A DNA stretch of 64,000 nt, from the NCBI GenBank assembly GCA_021414065.1, contig JAIOPE010000037.1, forward strand, positions 25,960-89,959, written 5' to 3'. This document shows positions 49,803 through 58,875 of this stretch, one piece after another (the first letter of the stretch is position 1; every line of letters begins with the position of its first letter). The translations under genes were made by a program, and so were the position numbers. The notes beneath the pieces were generated by a model. The model had not been told where the DNA came from and ran no database searches. It saw only the letters and a program-made list of their open reading frames with translations. The DNA is from Planctomycetota bacterium (GTDB lineage: Bacteria; Planctomycetota; JAJSAM01; JAJVHW01).

Positions 49803-52508
49803 GTGCGGGTCTACCAGATCGCTCGGGAGTTCGGACGTCCTCAGAGGAGCGTCCTGCAGTTGCTTCGCGAACTCGGTTACGACGTTCCGAGCCACATGGC
49901 TCGGCTCGGTCCTGACGAAGAGTTGGCCGTTCGCGAAGCGGTGGATCGGCAGTCGCGCGGCGCCGTCGCCGTGCGGCCTGCGCAGAACACCACTGCAGCC
50001 GTGAACGTGTCGCAGGTCGCGGAGGTCGAGGCCAAGGCCGACCTGCACGAAGAGGCCGGTCCGCCACAGCCGCCGACGTCGGCGGAAGCGGGCAACGAAG
50101 CGGCGAACGGCACGGCAACGAGCACGGGCGCGTCGAACGTCACGTCGAACGTCTCGTCGAACGGGGAGATCGGACCGTCCGCACCCCCGCCGTCCGCGCC
50201 CGCGAGCACGGCGCCGGGCGGCAGCGCAGCGCCGACCGGTCCCGCGACCACGGTCCGTCCCGCGGCGTCGCAGAGCACGGTCGTACGCCCCGGCGTCCAG
50301 CAGACGCGGCCCGGGCAGCGGCCCGGATCGGCGCCGAGCCTGGTCCGCCCGGTCATCAACACCACGACGGCCAAGAAGCCGGTCAAGCCCGTGGTCGGCC
50401 CGAAGCGGCCCGGCCGCGACAAGGAAGAAGTCCTCAGCGACATCGAACGCGAGGCCCTGCAGGAACAGATCGAGATGGGCAGCGACGTGGTCGGGCCCCC
50501 TGCGCCGGCCGTCGTTGCGTTCACTCCCGGCAAGCTCGTCGGCACCGTCGATCTCACGCAGGTCGAGGAAACCGGGGTCGCGCCGCCCCCGCAGGCCCGC
50601 CGCCGCGCCGTCGTCAACGTGGGTGGCCGCCAGATCCGCACGCTCCAGCGGCGCCGCTCTCGCGGACCGAAGGTGTCGCTCCAGGCCAGTCAGGAGCTCA
50701 GCGTCCAGACCCCCATTTCGCTGAAGGAGTTCTCCCAGATCTGCGGCGTGTCGGCCAACGACATGATCAAACGCCTGATCCACTCCACGGGCCTGCTGAC
50801 GTGGAACATGAACTCGGTGCTCGACGAGGAGAAGGTCAGCTTCCTCGCCGAGGCATTCGCGCGCACCGTGATCGTGAACGAGGAGCAGACGGCCGAAGAC
50901 CTGCTCGACGAAGCGACCGACGAGGACGATGCCGCCGCGGAGGGCTCCGCCCAACCGCGCGCCGCGGTCGTCGCGATCCTCGGTCACGTGGACCACGGCA
51001 AGTCGTCGCTGCTCGACCGCATCCGGAAATCGAACCGGGTGGCCGAGGAGTTCGGCGGAATCACGCAGCACATCGGTGCCTTCCAGGTCGAGACGGGCGA
51101 CGGCCGCAAGGTCACGTTCCTCGACACCCCCGGCCACGCAGCGTTCACGTCGATGCGCGCCCGCGGCGCTCAGGCGGCGGACATCGTCGTGCTGGTGATC
51201 GCGGCCGACGACGGCATCATGCCGCAGACGGAAGAGGCCATCAATCACGCGCGGGCGGCCGACTGCCCGATCGTGGTGGCGCTCAACAAGATCGACAAGA
51301 ACAACGCCAACCCCGGACGCGTCCTGCAGGAACTGTCGGCGCACGGGCTCACTCCCGAAGAGTGGGGCGGCGAGACGATCGTCTGCAAGGTCTCCGCGCT
51401 GAAGGGCGACGGCGTGCCCGAACTGATCGAGAACCTGGCGGCGCTGGCCGAGGTGCTCGAGCTGAAGGCCAATCCCGACGCCCCGGTGCGCGGGCGCGTC
51501 ATCGAGTCCAGGAAGGACCCGAACCGCGGCGTCATCGCGACTCTGCTCATCGAGGAAGGCACGCTCAGGAAGGGCGACACGATCGTGGCCGGCATGGCCA
51601 TGGGTCGCGTGCGCACGATGCTGAACGACGCCGGCAAGACCGTGCTGGAAGCGATCCCGTCGGCCGCCGTGGAGGTCTTCGGCCTCGACGACACGCCGGA
51701 GGCGGGCGACCAGTTCAAGGCCGTCGAGGACGAGCGTCTCGCCCGTCAGGCCGTGGACGAACGCAAGGCGAAGCTGCGCCAGGCGAGCGTCGTCCAACGC
51801 GAGATGCCTTCACTCGAGAAGCTGTTCGCCCAGGCTGCGGCCGACCAGAAGTCCGCGGCGGCCCCGAAGGGCCTCCAGGACCTGAAGGTCATCCTGAAGT
51901 GCGACGTGAAGGGCTCTCTCGAACCCGTGAAGGGCGAGATCGCCAAGCTCGCGCACCCCGAGGTGCGACTCGACGTGCTCTACTCCGGCCTCGGTGCGGT
52001 GACGAAGAGCGACGTTGACAACGCGGTCGCGGCCGGCGCGATCGTGATGGGCTTCCACGTGCTGACCGAGCCCGATGCGCGCAGGGAAGCCGAGCGCACC
52101 GGAGTCGAGATCCGCCACTACACGGTCATCTACGAACTCGTGGACGACCTGCGCGCCGCAATGGAGCGCCGCCTCGCCCCCGACAAGAAGGAGCACACCA
52201 CGGGTCACTCCCAGGTGCGCGCGGTCTTCCAGTCGAGCAAGGTCGGCACGATTGCGGGCTGCTTCGTCATCGACGGCACGATCCACCGCTCGGACTTCGT
52301 GCGCGTCTACCGCGACGGGCGCCTCATCTACGGGCAGGAAAAGCAGATCCCCGTGGACTCGATCAAGCGCTTCAAGGACGACGTGCGCGAGGTCCGCGAG
52401 GGCTTCGAGTGCGGCGTGCGGATCGCGACCTACCAGGACGTCAAGCAAGGCGACGTGCTCGAGTTCTACGAGATCCGCGAGGAGTCTCGGAAGCTGCTGC
52501 CGGCGTAG
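49803..52508 (+). CDS. infB: Translation initiation factor IF-2
   Basis: A 901-residue GTPase that delivers initiator tRNA. It begins with a short IF2-N helix (VYQIAREFGRPQRSVLQLLRELG), then a Pro/Ala/Thr-rich linker (about 60-250), a second N-domain (EFSQICGVSANDMIKRLI), and the G domain with GHVDHGKS (394-401), DTPGHAAF and NKID; domains II-IV follow. GTG start at 49803. A 27-base gap separates it from nusA; the ylxR gene often in between is missing. Confidence 0.97.
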   Translation: MRVYQIAREFGRPQRSVLQLLRELGYDVPSHMARLGPDEELAVREAVDRQSRGAVAVRPAQNTTAAVNVSQVAEVEAKADLHEEAGPPQPPTSAEAGNEAANGTATSTGASNVTSNVSSNGEIGPSAPPPSAPASTAPGGSAAPTGPATTVRPAASQSTVVRPGVQQTRPGQRPGSAPSLVRPVINTTTAKKPVKPVVGPKRPGRDKEEVLSDIEREALQEQIEMGSDVVGPPAPAVVAFTPGKLVGTVDLTQVEETGVAPPPQARRRAVVNVGGRQIRTLQRRRSRGPKVSLQASQELSVQTPISLKEFSQICGVSANDMIKRLIHSTGLLTWNMNSVLDEEKVSFLAEAFARTVIVNEEQTAEDLLDEATDEDDAAAEGSAQPRAAVVAILGHVDHGKSSLLDRIRKSNRVAEEFGGITQHIGAFQVETGDGRKVTFLDTPGHAAFTSMRARGAQAADIVVLVIAADDGIMPQTEEAINHARAADCPIVVALNKIDKNNANPGRVLQELSAHGLTPEEWGGETIVCKVSALKGDGVPELIENLAALAEVLELKANPDAPVRGRVIESRKDPNRGVIATLLIEEGTLRKGDTIVAGMAMGRVRTMLNDAGKTVLEAIPSAAVEVFGLDDTPEAGDQFKAVEDERLARQAVDERKAKLRQASVVQREMPSLEKLFAQAAADQKSAAAPKGLQDLKVILKCDVKGSLEPVKGEIAKLAHPEVRLDVLYSGLGAVTKSDVDNAVAAGAIVMGFHVLTEPDARREAERTGVEIRHYTVIYELVDDLRAAMERRLAPDKKEHTTGHSQVRAVFQSSKVGTIAGCFVIDGTIHRSDFVRVYRDGRLIYGQEKQIPVDSIKRFKDDVREVREGFECGVRIATYQDVKQGDVLEFYEIREESRKLLPA

Positions 52509-52522
52509 CTCGCGCACCTCGG

Positions 52523-52605
52523 GCCTACCTCGTCGGGAAGGTCCCTGCGAGTGCCCCGTCGCGTCCTCCTCGGTCCGGCCCGGCCGCGCTGCTCCGCGAA
52601 AGCGC
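52523..52605 (+). repeat. Dispersed intergenic repeat, copy 2 (83 bp)
   Basis: Matches the reverse complement of 30919-31001 at about 72 of 83 positions. It lies in the 196-bp gap between infB and ylxP, which holds no gene. Confidence 0.7.
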
Positions 52606-52704
52606 GGGGCAAGATGCGGCGTTCGTCCGGCCTCGGATACTCTTGTGTCTGTTCCCCCGATTCCCCGCACCCGCGCAGCTCCCACCCGGGTGCTGCAATG
52701 AACC

Positions 52705-52986
52705 ATGTTCGTCGGCGTCCTCCAGGCTGAGCTCTCGATCCCCGGCGCATACTCGCTGAAGGACAAGCGCCACGTGGTCAAGAGCGTGCTCGACCGCTTG
52801 CGCCGCGAGCACGCGGTCACCGCGGCCGAGGTCGGCGACCTCGACACATGGAACCGCGCGCGGATCGGCGTGGCGTTCGTCTCCAACGAGGCGCGTCACG
52901 CCGAGTCGCACCTCCAGCAGATCGTCAACCGACTCCAGCGGGAGCGCGACGCGGTCCTCCTGGACTCACAGATCGAGGTGTTCTGA
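52705..52986 (+). CDS. ylxP: DUF503/YlxP family protein
   Basis: A 93-residue ferredoxin-fold protein with the family start MFVGVLQAELSIPGAYSLKDKRHVVKSVLDRLR and the segment VGDLDTWNRARIGVAFVSNEA. YlxP is typically located between infB and rbfA, as here; a role in ribosome function is suggested but not settled. Its stop overlaps the rbfA ATG (TGATG). Confidence 0.93.
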   Translation: MFVGVLQAELSIPGAYSLKDKRHVVKSVLDRLRREHAVTAAEVGDLDTWNRARIGVAFVSNEARHAESHLQQIVNRLQRERDAVLLDSQIEVF

Positions 52987-53420
52987 TGGCCGGCAAGAGC
53001 ATTCGCATCCAGAAGCTTGAACGCATCGCGCTCGAGCGGGCGTCGAGCGTCGTGCTGTTCGAATTGTCCGACCCGCGACTCGTGAACGTGACGCTCACGC
53101 GGGCGAACCTGACGAACGACCTCTCGCTCGTGACCTTCTACTGGTCGGTCTACGGCACCGCCGCAGACCGGAACAAGACCACGCGCGCCCTGAAGGACGC
53201 AGCGGGCCACGTCCAGCGCGAGGTCGCTGCGGTGTTCGCCACACGCAGGAGCCCCCACGTGCGCTTCGAGTTCGACCCGTCGATCGAGGGCGGCATCCGT
53301 GTGACGAACCTGATCGACCGACTCGCCGCCGAGCGCACCGAGCAGGAAGCCGCGAGCGGGACGACACCGCCCGCGACTGACGGCGCGACCGACGGCGCGT
53401 CGAAGTCCGAAGAGGAGTAG
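52986..53420 (+). CDS. rbfA: Ribosome-binding factor A
   Basis: A 144-residue KH-like factor for 16S rRNA 5'-end maturation and 30S assembly. Landmarks: IRIQKLERIALERASSVVLFEL-x-DPRL at the start, VTLTRANLTNDLS, A-L-K-D-A-A-G-H-V-Q-R-E-V-A, and PHVRFEFDPSIEGGIRV. The C-terminal 25 residues are a low-complexity acidic tail. It ends one base before the convergent lpxB stop. Confidence 0.95.
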   Translation: MAGKSIRIQKLERIALERASSVVLFELSDPRLVNVTLTRANLTNDLSLVTFYWSVYGTAADRNKTTRALKDAAGHVQREVAAVFATRRSPHVRFEFDPSIEGGIRVTNLIDRLAAERTEQEAASGTTPPATDGATDGASKSEEE

Positions 53421-53421
53421 T

Positions 53422-54768
53422 TCAGGCTCCGCCGAGCGACGCGATCCAGAGCGCGGCGCGGTCGGACGTGCCCGGCGTCGCGAGCCGCGTACGGATCGTC
53501 GCCAGCGCCGCCGCGGCTCGCTCGCGGCGGGCCCCGCCCGGGAGCAGCGTCGCCAGCGCCTCGGCCACGCGCGGCCCGCTCGATGGGCCGACGAGTAGTT
53601 CGGGCAACACCTCTTCGCACGCGAGCAGGTTCGGCAGCGCGATCCACGGCGAGACGAGCAGCACCTTCGACAGCGCGCGCCCGAGCACCGACGCCCGGTA
53701 GACGACGACCGCGGGCACGCCGTGATACGCGAGATGGAGCGTGGCCGTGCCGGACACGCTGATCGCGGCGTCGGCAGCGGCCATGGCGTCGTCGCTCTGC
53801 GCGGGAGGCGCGATGCGAACGTCCAACCCCGAGGCGCGGATCGCCGCTTCGACGAGCGGGCGCAGACGCTCGGCAGCGAGCGGCACGACGAACCGGAGCC
53901 CCGGCCGCGTGGACGCAGCGCGCTTCGCAGCGTCCAGGATCACCGGCAGGCACCCGCGTACCTCGGTGCGCCGACTGCCCGGCAGCAGCGCGACGACCGC
54001 GCCGCCGGGAGCCATCCCCCGCCGCAGTTCGTCGCGGAACGCTGCGTCGGTCCCGCGTGCCGCGAGGTGCTCGAAGAGCGGGTGCCCGACATACGCCGTC
54101 CGAGCGCCGGCCGCCTCGAAGATCCCCTGCTCGAACGGAAGGATCGGCAGGACGAGATCGACCGTCCGCGCGAGTTTCGCCGTGCGCCACGGCGCCCACG
54201 CCCAGACCTGCGGTGCGACGTATGCGACGAACGGAATGCCGCGCGACCGCGCGGCGGCGGCGAGGCGCAGGTTGAGCCCCGGGTAGTCCACGCCGACGAC
54301 GACGTCGGGCGGGCACGTGTCGAAGCGCACGAGCAGATCGCGATAGAGACGGAAGAAGTCGGGCGTGCGTCGCACGACGGGCCACACACCCATCACGGGG
54401 TCGCTCACGAGATCGCGGACGATCGCGACGCCGGCCGCCGCCATCTTCGGCCCGCCGATTCCCTCGAGTTGCACGCCGGGAACGCGCCGTCGCAGTGCGA
54501 GCGCCAGGTTCGACGCGTGGAGATCTCCCGAAGGCTCGCCCGCGACGAGAAACACGCGGAGCGACCGCGCCGCCGATTCGCCTGCATCCGGCGCGGGCAC
54601 GGGTCCCGTGGAGAGCCCCGCGCGCAGTCGCGCCGCCATCGCCTCACGATCCCGTCGCCCGGTGAACGCAGCGCGCACCAGTCGCGGCAGGAACGGGACG
54701 AACGCGAACGCCGCCCGGAGCATCGTCCCGGTCGTCTCGACGGTCGCACGGAACCGCGTCCCGGTCAT
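53422..54768 (-). CDS. lpxB: Lipid-A-disaccharide synthase with N-terminal extension
   Basis: A 448-residue GT-B glycosyltransferase that joins lipid X and UDP-diacylglucosamine. The LpxB core starts near residue 69 (RVFLVAGEPSGDLHASNL), with VVGVDYPGLNLRLA, PQVWAWAPWR, GHPLFEHL, LLPGSRRTEVR and ISVSGTATLHLA. The first 65 residues (hydrophobic FAFVPFLPRLV, then basic) are extra compared with E. coli LpxB and may be a membrane-tethering segment, or the start may lie further in. Implies an outer membrane with lipid A. Confidence 0.92.
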   Translation of the reverse strand: MTGTRFRATVETTGTMLRAAFAFVPFLPRLVRAAFTGRRDREAMAARLRAGLSTGPVPAPDAGESAARSLRVFLVAGEPSGDLHASNLALALRRRVPGVQLEGIGGPKMAAAGVAIVRDLVSDPVMGVWPVVRRTPDFFRLYRDLLVRFDTCPPDVVVGVDYPGLNLRLAAAARSRGIPFVAYVAPQVWAWAPWRTAKLARTVDLVLPILPFEQGIFEAAGARTAYVGHPLFEHLAARGTDAAFRDELRRGMAPGGAVVALLPGSRRTEVRGCLPVILDAAKRAASTRPGLRFVVPLAAERLRPLVEAAIRASGLDVRIAPPAQSDDAMAAADAAISVSGTATLHLAYHGVPAVVVYRASVLGRALSKVLLVSPWIALPNLLACEEVLPELLVGPSSGPRVAEALATLLPGGARRERAAAALATIRTRLATPGTSDRAALWIASLGGA

Positions 54769-54807
54769 GCGTGCGAGGCTACTCGGCGGGACGACAATCC
54801 TGGGCGT

Positions 54808-55368
54808 CTACTCGCCGTGCCCGCCGGGGGATCGTTCCAGCACCGGACCCCATCGCCGCATCAGCGCCCAGAGGACGAGCCAATCGAACGTGACGACTGC
54901 CGCGACCTCGCCGGCAGTCGTGAATTGAGCGAGCGCGCGGCCGAGCGCCTCGTGTTCCGAGACGTCGCCGAGGAACCGGAAGAACCCCCACACCACGGCG
55001 GCGATGACGCCGAATCCGCCGAGCGTCACGCGCATCATCTGCCTCGTCCTGGCGATGTCGAGCGCGCGGCACGCGGCGCGCACCGCCTCGACGCCTGCGC
55101 CGCGCTCCAATTCCAACGCCGCCGCGCGCACGCCCTCGTTCCACGAAAGGGCCCACCGCGTCCAGATCGCGACGACGACGAGCGCGAGCAGTGCGGTCCA
55201 CAGCGTCCGCTCGCCGCCCATCCAGATTGCAGCGGCGCTCGCGATCACGAGGATCGCGCCCGCGATCGCCTCGAACTTCCCGAACCGAACGATGCTCCGC
55301 ACCGCGTCGAGCGCGGCCGGATCGGCTTCGCGAGCGGGAGCACCGTCGCCGCCTTCGGCGTGCTGCAT
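54808..55368 (-). CDS. Four-helix membrane protein of unknown function
   Basis: A 186-residue protein with membrane helices near 32-50, 55-72, 113-133 and 155-172 and a helical loop (about 75-110) rich in Ala, Arg and Glu. No motif recognised. It lies 39 bases upstream of lpxB on the same strand and could be co-transcribed, but no shared function is evident. Confidence 0.65.
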   Translation of the reverse strand: MQHAEGGDGAPAREADPAALDAVRSIVRFGKFEAIAGAILVIASAAAIWMGGERTLWTALLALVVVAIWTRWALSWNEGVRAAALELERGAGVEAVRAACRALDIARTRQMMRVTLGGFGVIAAVVWGFFRFLGDVSEHEALGRALAQFTTAGEVAAVVTFDWLVLWALMRRWGPVLERSPGGHGE

Positions 55369-55430
55369 ACCGGTGTTCTACGGCGCCGCGCGGCGCAGCG
55401 CGACACCGAATGTTCCAGTGCGGACGATCG

Positions 55431-57458
55431 TCAGGCCTGCGCCAACCGCTCCGCGAGGATCTTGTTCAGCGCGAGGCCGAGTTCCGGCTGCGCGCGGACC
55501 ATGTTGCGGAACTCCGCGCCGGAGAGAACCGACACGACGGAGTCGGCGGCGGCCTTCACCGTCGCCGATCGCGGGGCGTCGGAGAGCGCTGCCATCTCGC
55601 CGAACGCCTGACCGGCCCCGAGCGTGGCGACGGTCTTGCCGTCCTTCTCGACGGTGAATGTACCGTCGTGAATGACGAACACGTCCGTACCGGGTTCGCC
55701 CTGATTGAACGCCACGGCACCCGCCGCAAATCGGCGCTCGTCCATGTGCTCCGTCATCCAGTCGCGGTAGGGCTTCGGCAGCCCCTTGAAGAGCGGGACC
55801 TTGCCGAGCGCATCGCAGATCGCCGCCGGGGGAATCTGTTTCAGAGCGGCGGTGAGCTTCATGTTCTCGGAGTAATCGATCGGCACCGCGATGAGCGTGG
55901 GCTTGTCCGACTTCAGCGCGGCCTTGAGCGCCTTCGGCAGGTCAGAGGTCTTGCCGATCAGGTGACCGTCCCAGCCGAATGCGTCGGCGAGCTTCATGAA
56001 ATCGGGATTGCCGAAATCGATGTGCGACCACTTTCCGTATCCGGCCGTCTGCTTCCAGCGAATCAGGCCGTACTGGCTGTCCACCCATACGACCACGATG
56101 ATCGGGGTCTTCTCGCGAACGGCCGTCTCCATGTCCTGCACGTTCATCAGGAAGCCGCCGTCGCCGCACACCGCGAGCACCTTTCGGTCGGGATAGGCGA
56201 ACTTCGCGCCGATGGCGCCCGGAAGCGCGAAACCCATCGAACACCAACCGTTGCTGATCATCACGGTGTTCGGCACTTCGGTGTGGAAGTAGCGCGACAT
56301 CCACATCTTGTGGGCGCCGACGTCGGAGAGGACGATCGCGTCGTCGGGGAGAGCCTTCCGGATCTCGTGCATCACCTTCTGCGGCTTCATCGGCACGGCG
56401 CGGTCGTCGTCGTGGCGGTGGAACTCTTCGAGCATCGTCTCGCGGTACTTCGAGTAGAGCTCCGGCGACGGCTTCTTCATCTTCCGGAGGGACTTCGTCA
56501 GGGCTTCGAGCGACATGCAGATGTCGCCCACGACCTCGGCGGCGGTGCGGTAGTTCTCGTCGATCTCCGACGGACTCTGGTCCACGTGGACGATCGTCTT
56601 CGAGTTCCCCTTGTTCCAAGCCTTCGGGTGGTACTCGACCATGTCGAAGCCCACGGAGATCACGCAGTCGGCCTCTTCGACGCACACCGCCGGCCAGTCG
56701 CGCGAGCCGAGGCCGATCGTGAAGAGGCAGAGCGGGTCGGACGGCGGGAACGCGCCCTTGCCCATGAATGTGTTCAGCACGGGGATTCCCGTCGCCCGGG
56801 CGAACGCGCGGAGTTGGTCCGACGCGTTGTTCCGGAGCGTGCCGTTGCCCGTGAGGATTACAGGGAACTTCGCCTTCCGAATGACGGCGACCGCTTCCTT
56901 CAGGGCGTCCGGGTTCGGCGCACTGCGCGCCACCTCGCGCGGAGGGATCGGCTGGGCGAGCGTCGGCATCTTCGCGATGTCTTCGGGCAGGTCGATGTGC
57001 GTGGCGCCGTACTTGTCGGTCGTGGCGACGCGGACCGCCTTGCGGATGATCTCGGGGATCGCGTCGGCGTGCATCACCGACGTGCCCCACTTCACCGTCG
57101 GGCGAAAGAGCGCGACGAGGTCCATCGCCTGGTGCGACTCCTTGTGGAGCCGCGTCGTCGCGGCCTGGCCCGTGAGGACGAGGCAGGGCGCTCGGTCCAT
57201 GTTGGCGTCGCCGACGCCGGTGATCAGGTTCGTCGCGCCGGGTCCGAGCGTTCCGAGACAGCAGGAAACGCGGCCCGTGAGTCGCCCGTAGACGTCGGCC
57301 ATGAACGCCGCAGCCTGCTCGTGGCGGCAGACGATGAACCGCATCTTCGAGTCGAGGAGCGAGATCATGATGTCGGCGTTCTCTTCGCCGGGCACGCCGA
57401 AGATGAACTCGATTCCCTCGGTCTCGAGGCAGCGCAGGAACAGGTCGGAAGCCTTCAT
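55431..57458 (-). CDS. Thiamine-diphosphate enzyme (acetolactate synthase-like) fused to a cyclic-nucleotide-binding domain
   Basis: A 675-residue protein. Residues 1-545 are an AHAS/AlsS-type ThDP enzyme: catalytic Glu E47 (CRHEQAAAFMADVYGR), GPGATN, HQAMDLVALFRPTVKW and the ThDP-Mg motif GDGGFLMN (432-439). Residues 551-675 are a CAP-family cyclic-nucleotide-binding domain: F-x-x-G-A-V-A-F-N-Q-G-E, GTDVFVIHDGTFTV, and the phosphate-binding cassette FGEMAALSDAPRSATV with its Glu and Arg kept. Such a fusion suggests direct allosteric control by cAMP, cGMP or a similar ligand. It likely makes acetolactate or a related product; other decarboxylase activities are possible. Confidence 0.9.
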   Translation of the reverse strand: MKASDLFLRCLETEGIEFIFGVPGEENADIMISLLDSKMRFIVCRHEQAAAFMADVYGRLTGRVSCCLGTLGPGATNLITGVGDANMDRAPCLVLTGQAATTRLHKESHQAMDLVALFRPTVKWGTSVMHADAIPEIIRKAVRVATTDKYGATHIDLPEDIAKMPTLAQPIPPREVARSAPNPDALKEAVAVIRKAKFPVILTGNGTLRNNASDQLRAFARATGIPVLNTFMGKGAFPPSDPLCLFTIGLGSRDWPAVCVEEADCVISVGFDMVEYHPKAWNKGNSKTIVHVDQSPSEIDENYRTAAEVVGDICMSLEALTKSLRKMKKPSPELYSKYRETMLEEFHRHDDDRAVPMKPQKVMHEIRKALPDDAIVLSDVGAHKMWMSRYFHTEVPNTVMISNGWCSMGFALPGAIGAKFAYPDRKVLAVCGDGGFLMNVQDMETAVREKTPIIVVVWVDSQYGLIRWKQTAGYGKWSHIDFGNPDFMKLADAFGWDGHLIGKTSDLPKALKAALKSDKPTLIAVPIDYSENMKLTAALKQIPPAAICDALGKVPLFKGLPKPYRDWMTEHMDERRFAAGAVAFNQGEPGTDVFVIHDGTFTVEKDGKTVATLGAGQAFGEMAALSDAPRSATVKAAADSVVSVLSGAEFRNMVRAQPELGLALNKILAERLAQA

Positions 57459-57554
57459 GGACGGGTCTCCTCAGGTTCGGGCGAAGCGTTCTCGCACATC
57501 GGGGGGCGGGACTGCAATCACACTCGCACCCCGACGGACGGAGATCTTGCAGCG

Positions 57555-58340
57555 TCAGGCGCGCGGCAGGTCGCGGGCCGAGAACCGGAGCAGGCGTCGC
57601 GCAGCGGAGCCGGCGAGCGACGGGACGGCGGCGAGCCGCGCGCGGAACTCGGCGGCGGTGACGGCGTCGCGGGTCAGCGCGACGATCGCGTTGGTGAACC
57701 CCGGGCACGAGAACAGGAGCGCCGACGGGAACCTCGAGGCGACGCGCGCGTCGTCGAGGAGGCCGCTCCTCCGGAGCGTGGCGAGCTCGTCGAAGTTCGC
57801 GATCAGCACGCCTCCCGGTGCGACGAGCGACGCGACGCGGCGCCACCATCGCGTACCGGTCGCGGAGCGGATCGGCTCGCCGTCGGCCTCGTGAAAGAGG
57901 TCGTCGATGACGACGTCGAACCGCGCCGGGCGCGCGCCCCCGGACATCCGCGCGGCCCTGCGCGCAGCCACGCGACCGGCCACCCAGGCCACCGCGTCGG
58001 CTTCGACGAGGTCCACTCCCGGCGCAGCGACGTCGAAATGCTCCCGTGCGACGCCGAGCAGCACGGGCTCGCGCTCGACGGCGACGACGCGATCGACGCC
58101 CGCGTGCAGCCGGAGCAGGTGAATGGCAGCCCCGCCGCCGACGCCGAGGAGCAGCGCCGATCGACGCCGACGCGCAGCGAGCGCCGCGAGTCCGAGCGGG
58201 TCCCAGACAGCCCCCGTCAGTCCGGCGCGCGCGTTCCATGCCGTATGCAAGACGCCGTCCACGAGCAGGCGCCGCGTCGCGCCCGCAGAGCGGACCTCAA
58301 CGACGCGCCCGTCCATCCCGCCCGACCAGAGGAGTGCCAT
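57555..58340 (-). CDS. Spermidine synthase-like methyltransferase-fold protein
   Basis: A 261-residue protein with the Rossmann core of spermidine synthases: GVGGGAAIHLLRLH, VVAVEREPVLLGVAREHF, VDLVEADAVAWV and FDVVIDDLFHE. The lead-in beta domain is short and the putrescine-binding aspartates of true spermidine synthases are not all evident, so polyamine activity is uncertain. Close relatives are annotated fused or orphan spermidine synthase-like proteins. Monocistronic. Confidence 0.82.
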   Translation of the reverse strand: MALLWSGGMDGRVVEVRSAGATRRLLVDGVLHTAWNARAGLTGAVWDPLGLAALAARRRRSALLLGVGGGAAIHLLRLHAGVDRVVAVEREPVLLGVAREHFDVAAPGVDLVEADAVAWVAGRVAARRAARMSGGARPARFDVVIDDLFHEADGEPIRSATGTRWWRRVASLVAPGGVLIANFDELATLRRSGLLDDARVASRFPSALLFSCPGFTNAIVALTRDAVTAAEFRARLAAVPSLAGSAARRLLRFSARDLPRA

Positions 58341-58388
58341 CGCGGCAAGGTAGCGGGTAGCACCTCCGGCGCGGATAAGCTCGTGCCC

Positions 58389-58772
58389 ATGTCACGACCC
58401 GCCACATTCGCACGGCTGACGAGAACAGCGACCGCGCTGTGCGCCCTCGCGTCGCTCGCCGCCGGGTGCGCGTCCGGCACCCGCTGGACGAACTCGGCGG
58501 GTCAGGCCGTGATCATCTACGAGGCACCCCGCGCAGCCGACGCGGAGTCCGCGAAGGCGATCCTGGAGGCGCGGGGATGGAAGGCGACGACGGCCGTCGC
58601 CGGCGTCGCGACCCGGACGCGATCCTCGCTGGCGATCTACGGCCAGAAGGCCCGGCCCGGTCGCGGCCTCGACCTCAGCGACGCATTGCGCCCGGCCGTC
58701 GGCGACCTCGACGTGCTCCCGTTCCTGCAAGAAGGCCCCGGCGGCAACGACGCTGTGCTCTGGATCCACTGA
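58389..58772 (+). CDS. Small lipoprotein
   Basis: A 127-residue protein: basic start, hydrophobic core and a good lipobox LAAG-C near residue 24, then an 95-residue domain (VIIYEAPRAADAESAKAILEARGWKATTAVA) with alpha-beta character reminiscent of SPOR-like or putative-prokaryotic-signal-transducing modules, though not firmly matched. ATG 58389. A hairpin lies ten bases after the stop. Confidence 0.7.
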   Translation: MSRPATFARLTRTATALCALASLAAGCASGTRWTNSAGQAVIIYEAPRAADAESAKAILEARGWKATTAVAGVATRTRSSLAIYGQKARPGRGLDLSDALRPAVGDLDVLPFLQEGPGGNDAVLWIH

Positions 58773-58782
58773 CTACCGAGGC

Positions 58783-58800
58783 GGGACAATTTTTTGTCCC
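58783..58800 (+). terminator. AT-looped hairpin after the lipoprotein gene, possible terminator
   Basis: The palindrome GGGACAATTTTTTGTCCC has seven-base arms and a TTTT loop, standing out in GC-rich surroundings between convergent genes ending at 58772 and 58876. No T-run follows the stem, so a regulatory or structural role is equally possible. Confidence 0.45.
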
Positions 58801-58875
58801 ACGCAATTCGTCAACCCGAGCCGCCGAACGAGCCGTGAGCCCGCGGCGCAAGCCGGAGACGTCGCCTCGGTCCGT

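Noticed and set aside
55191-58772. A 1193-codon plus-strand open frame
   Set aside because: Only its last 127 codons (the lipoprotein from 58389) look coding; the rest is antisense to the ThDP enzyme and neighbours.
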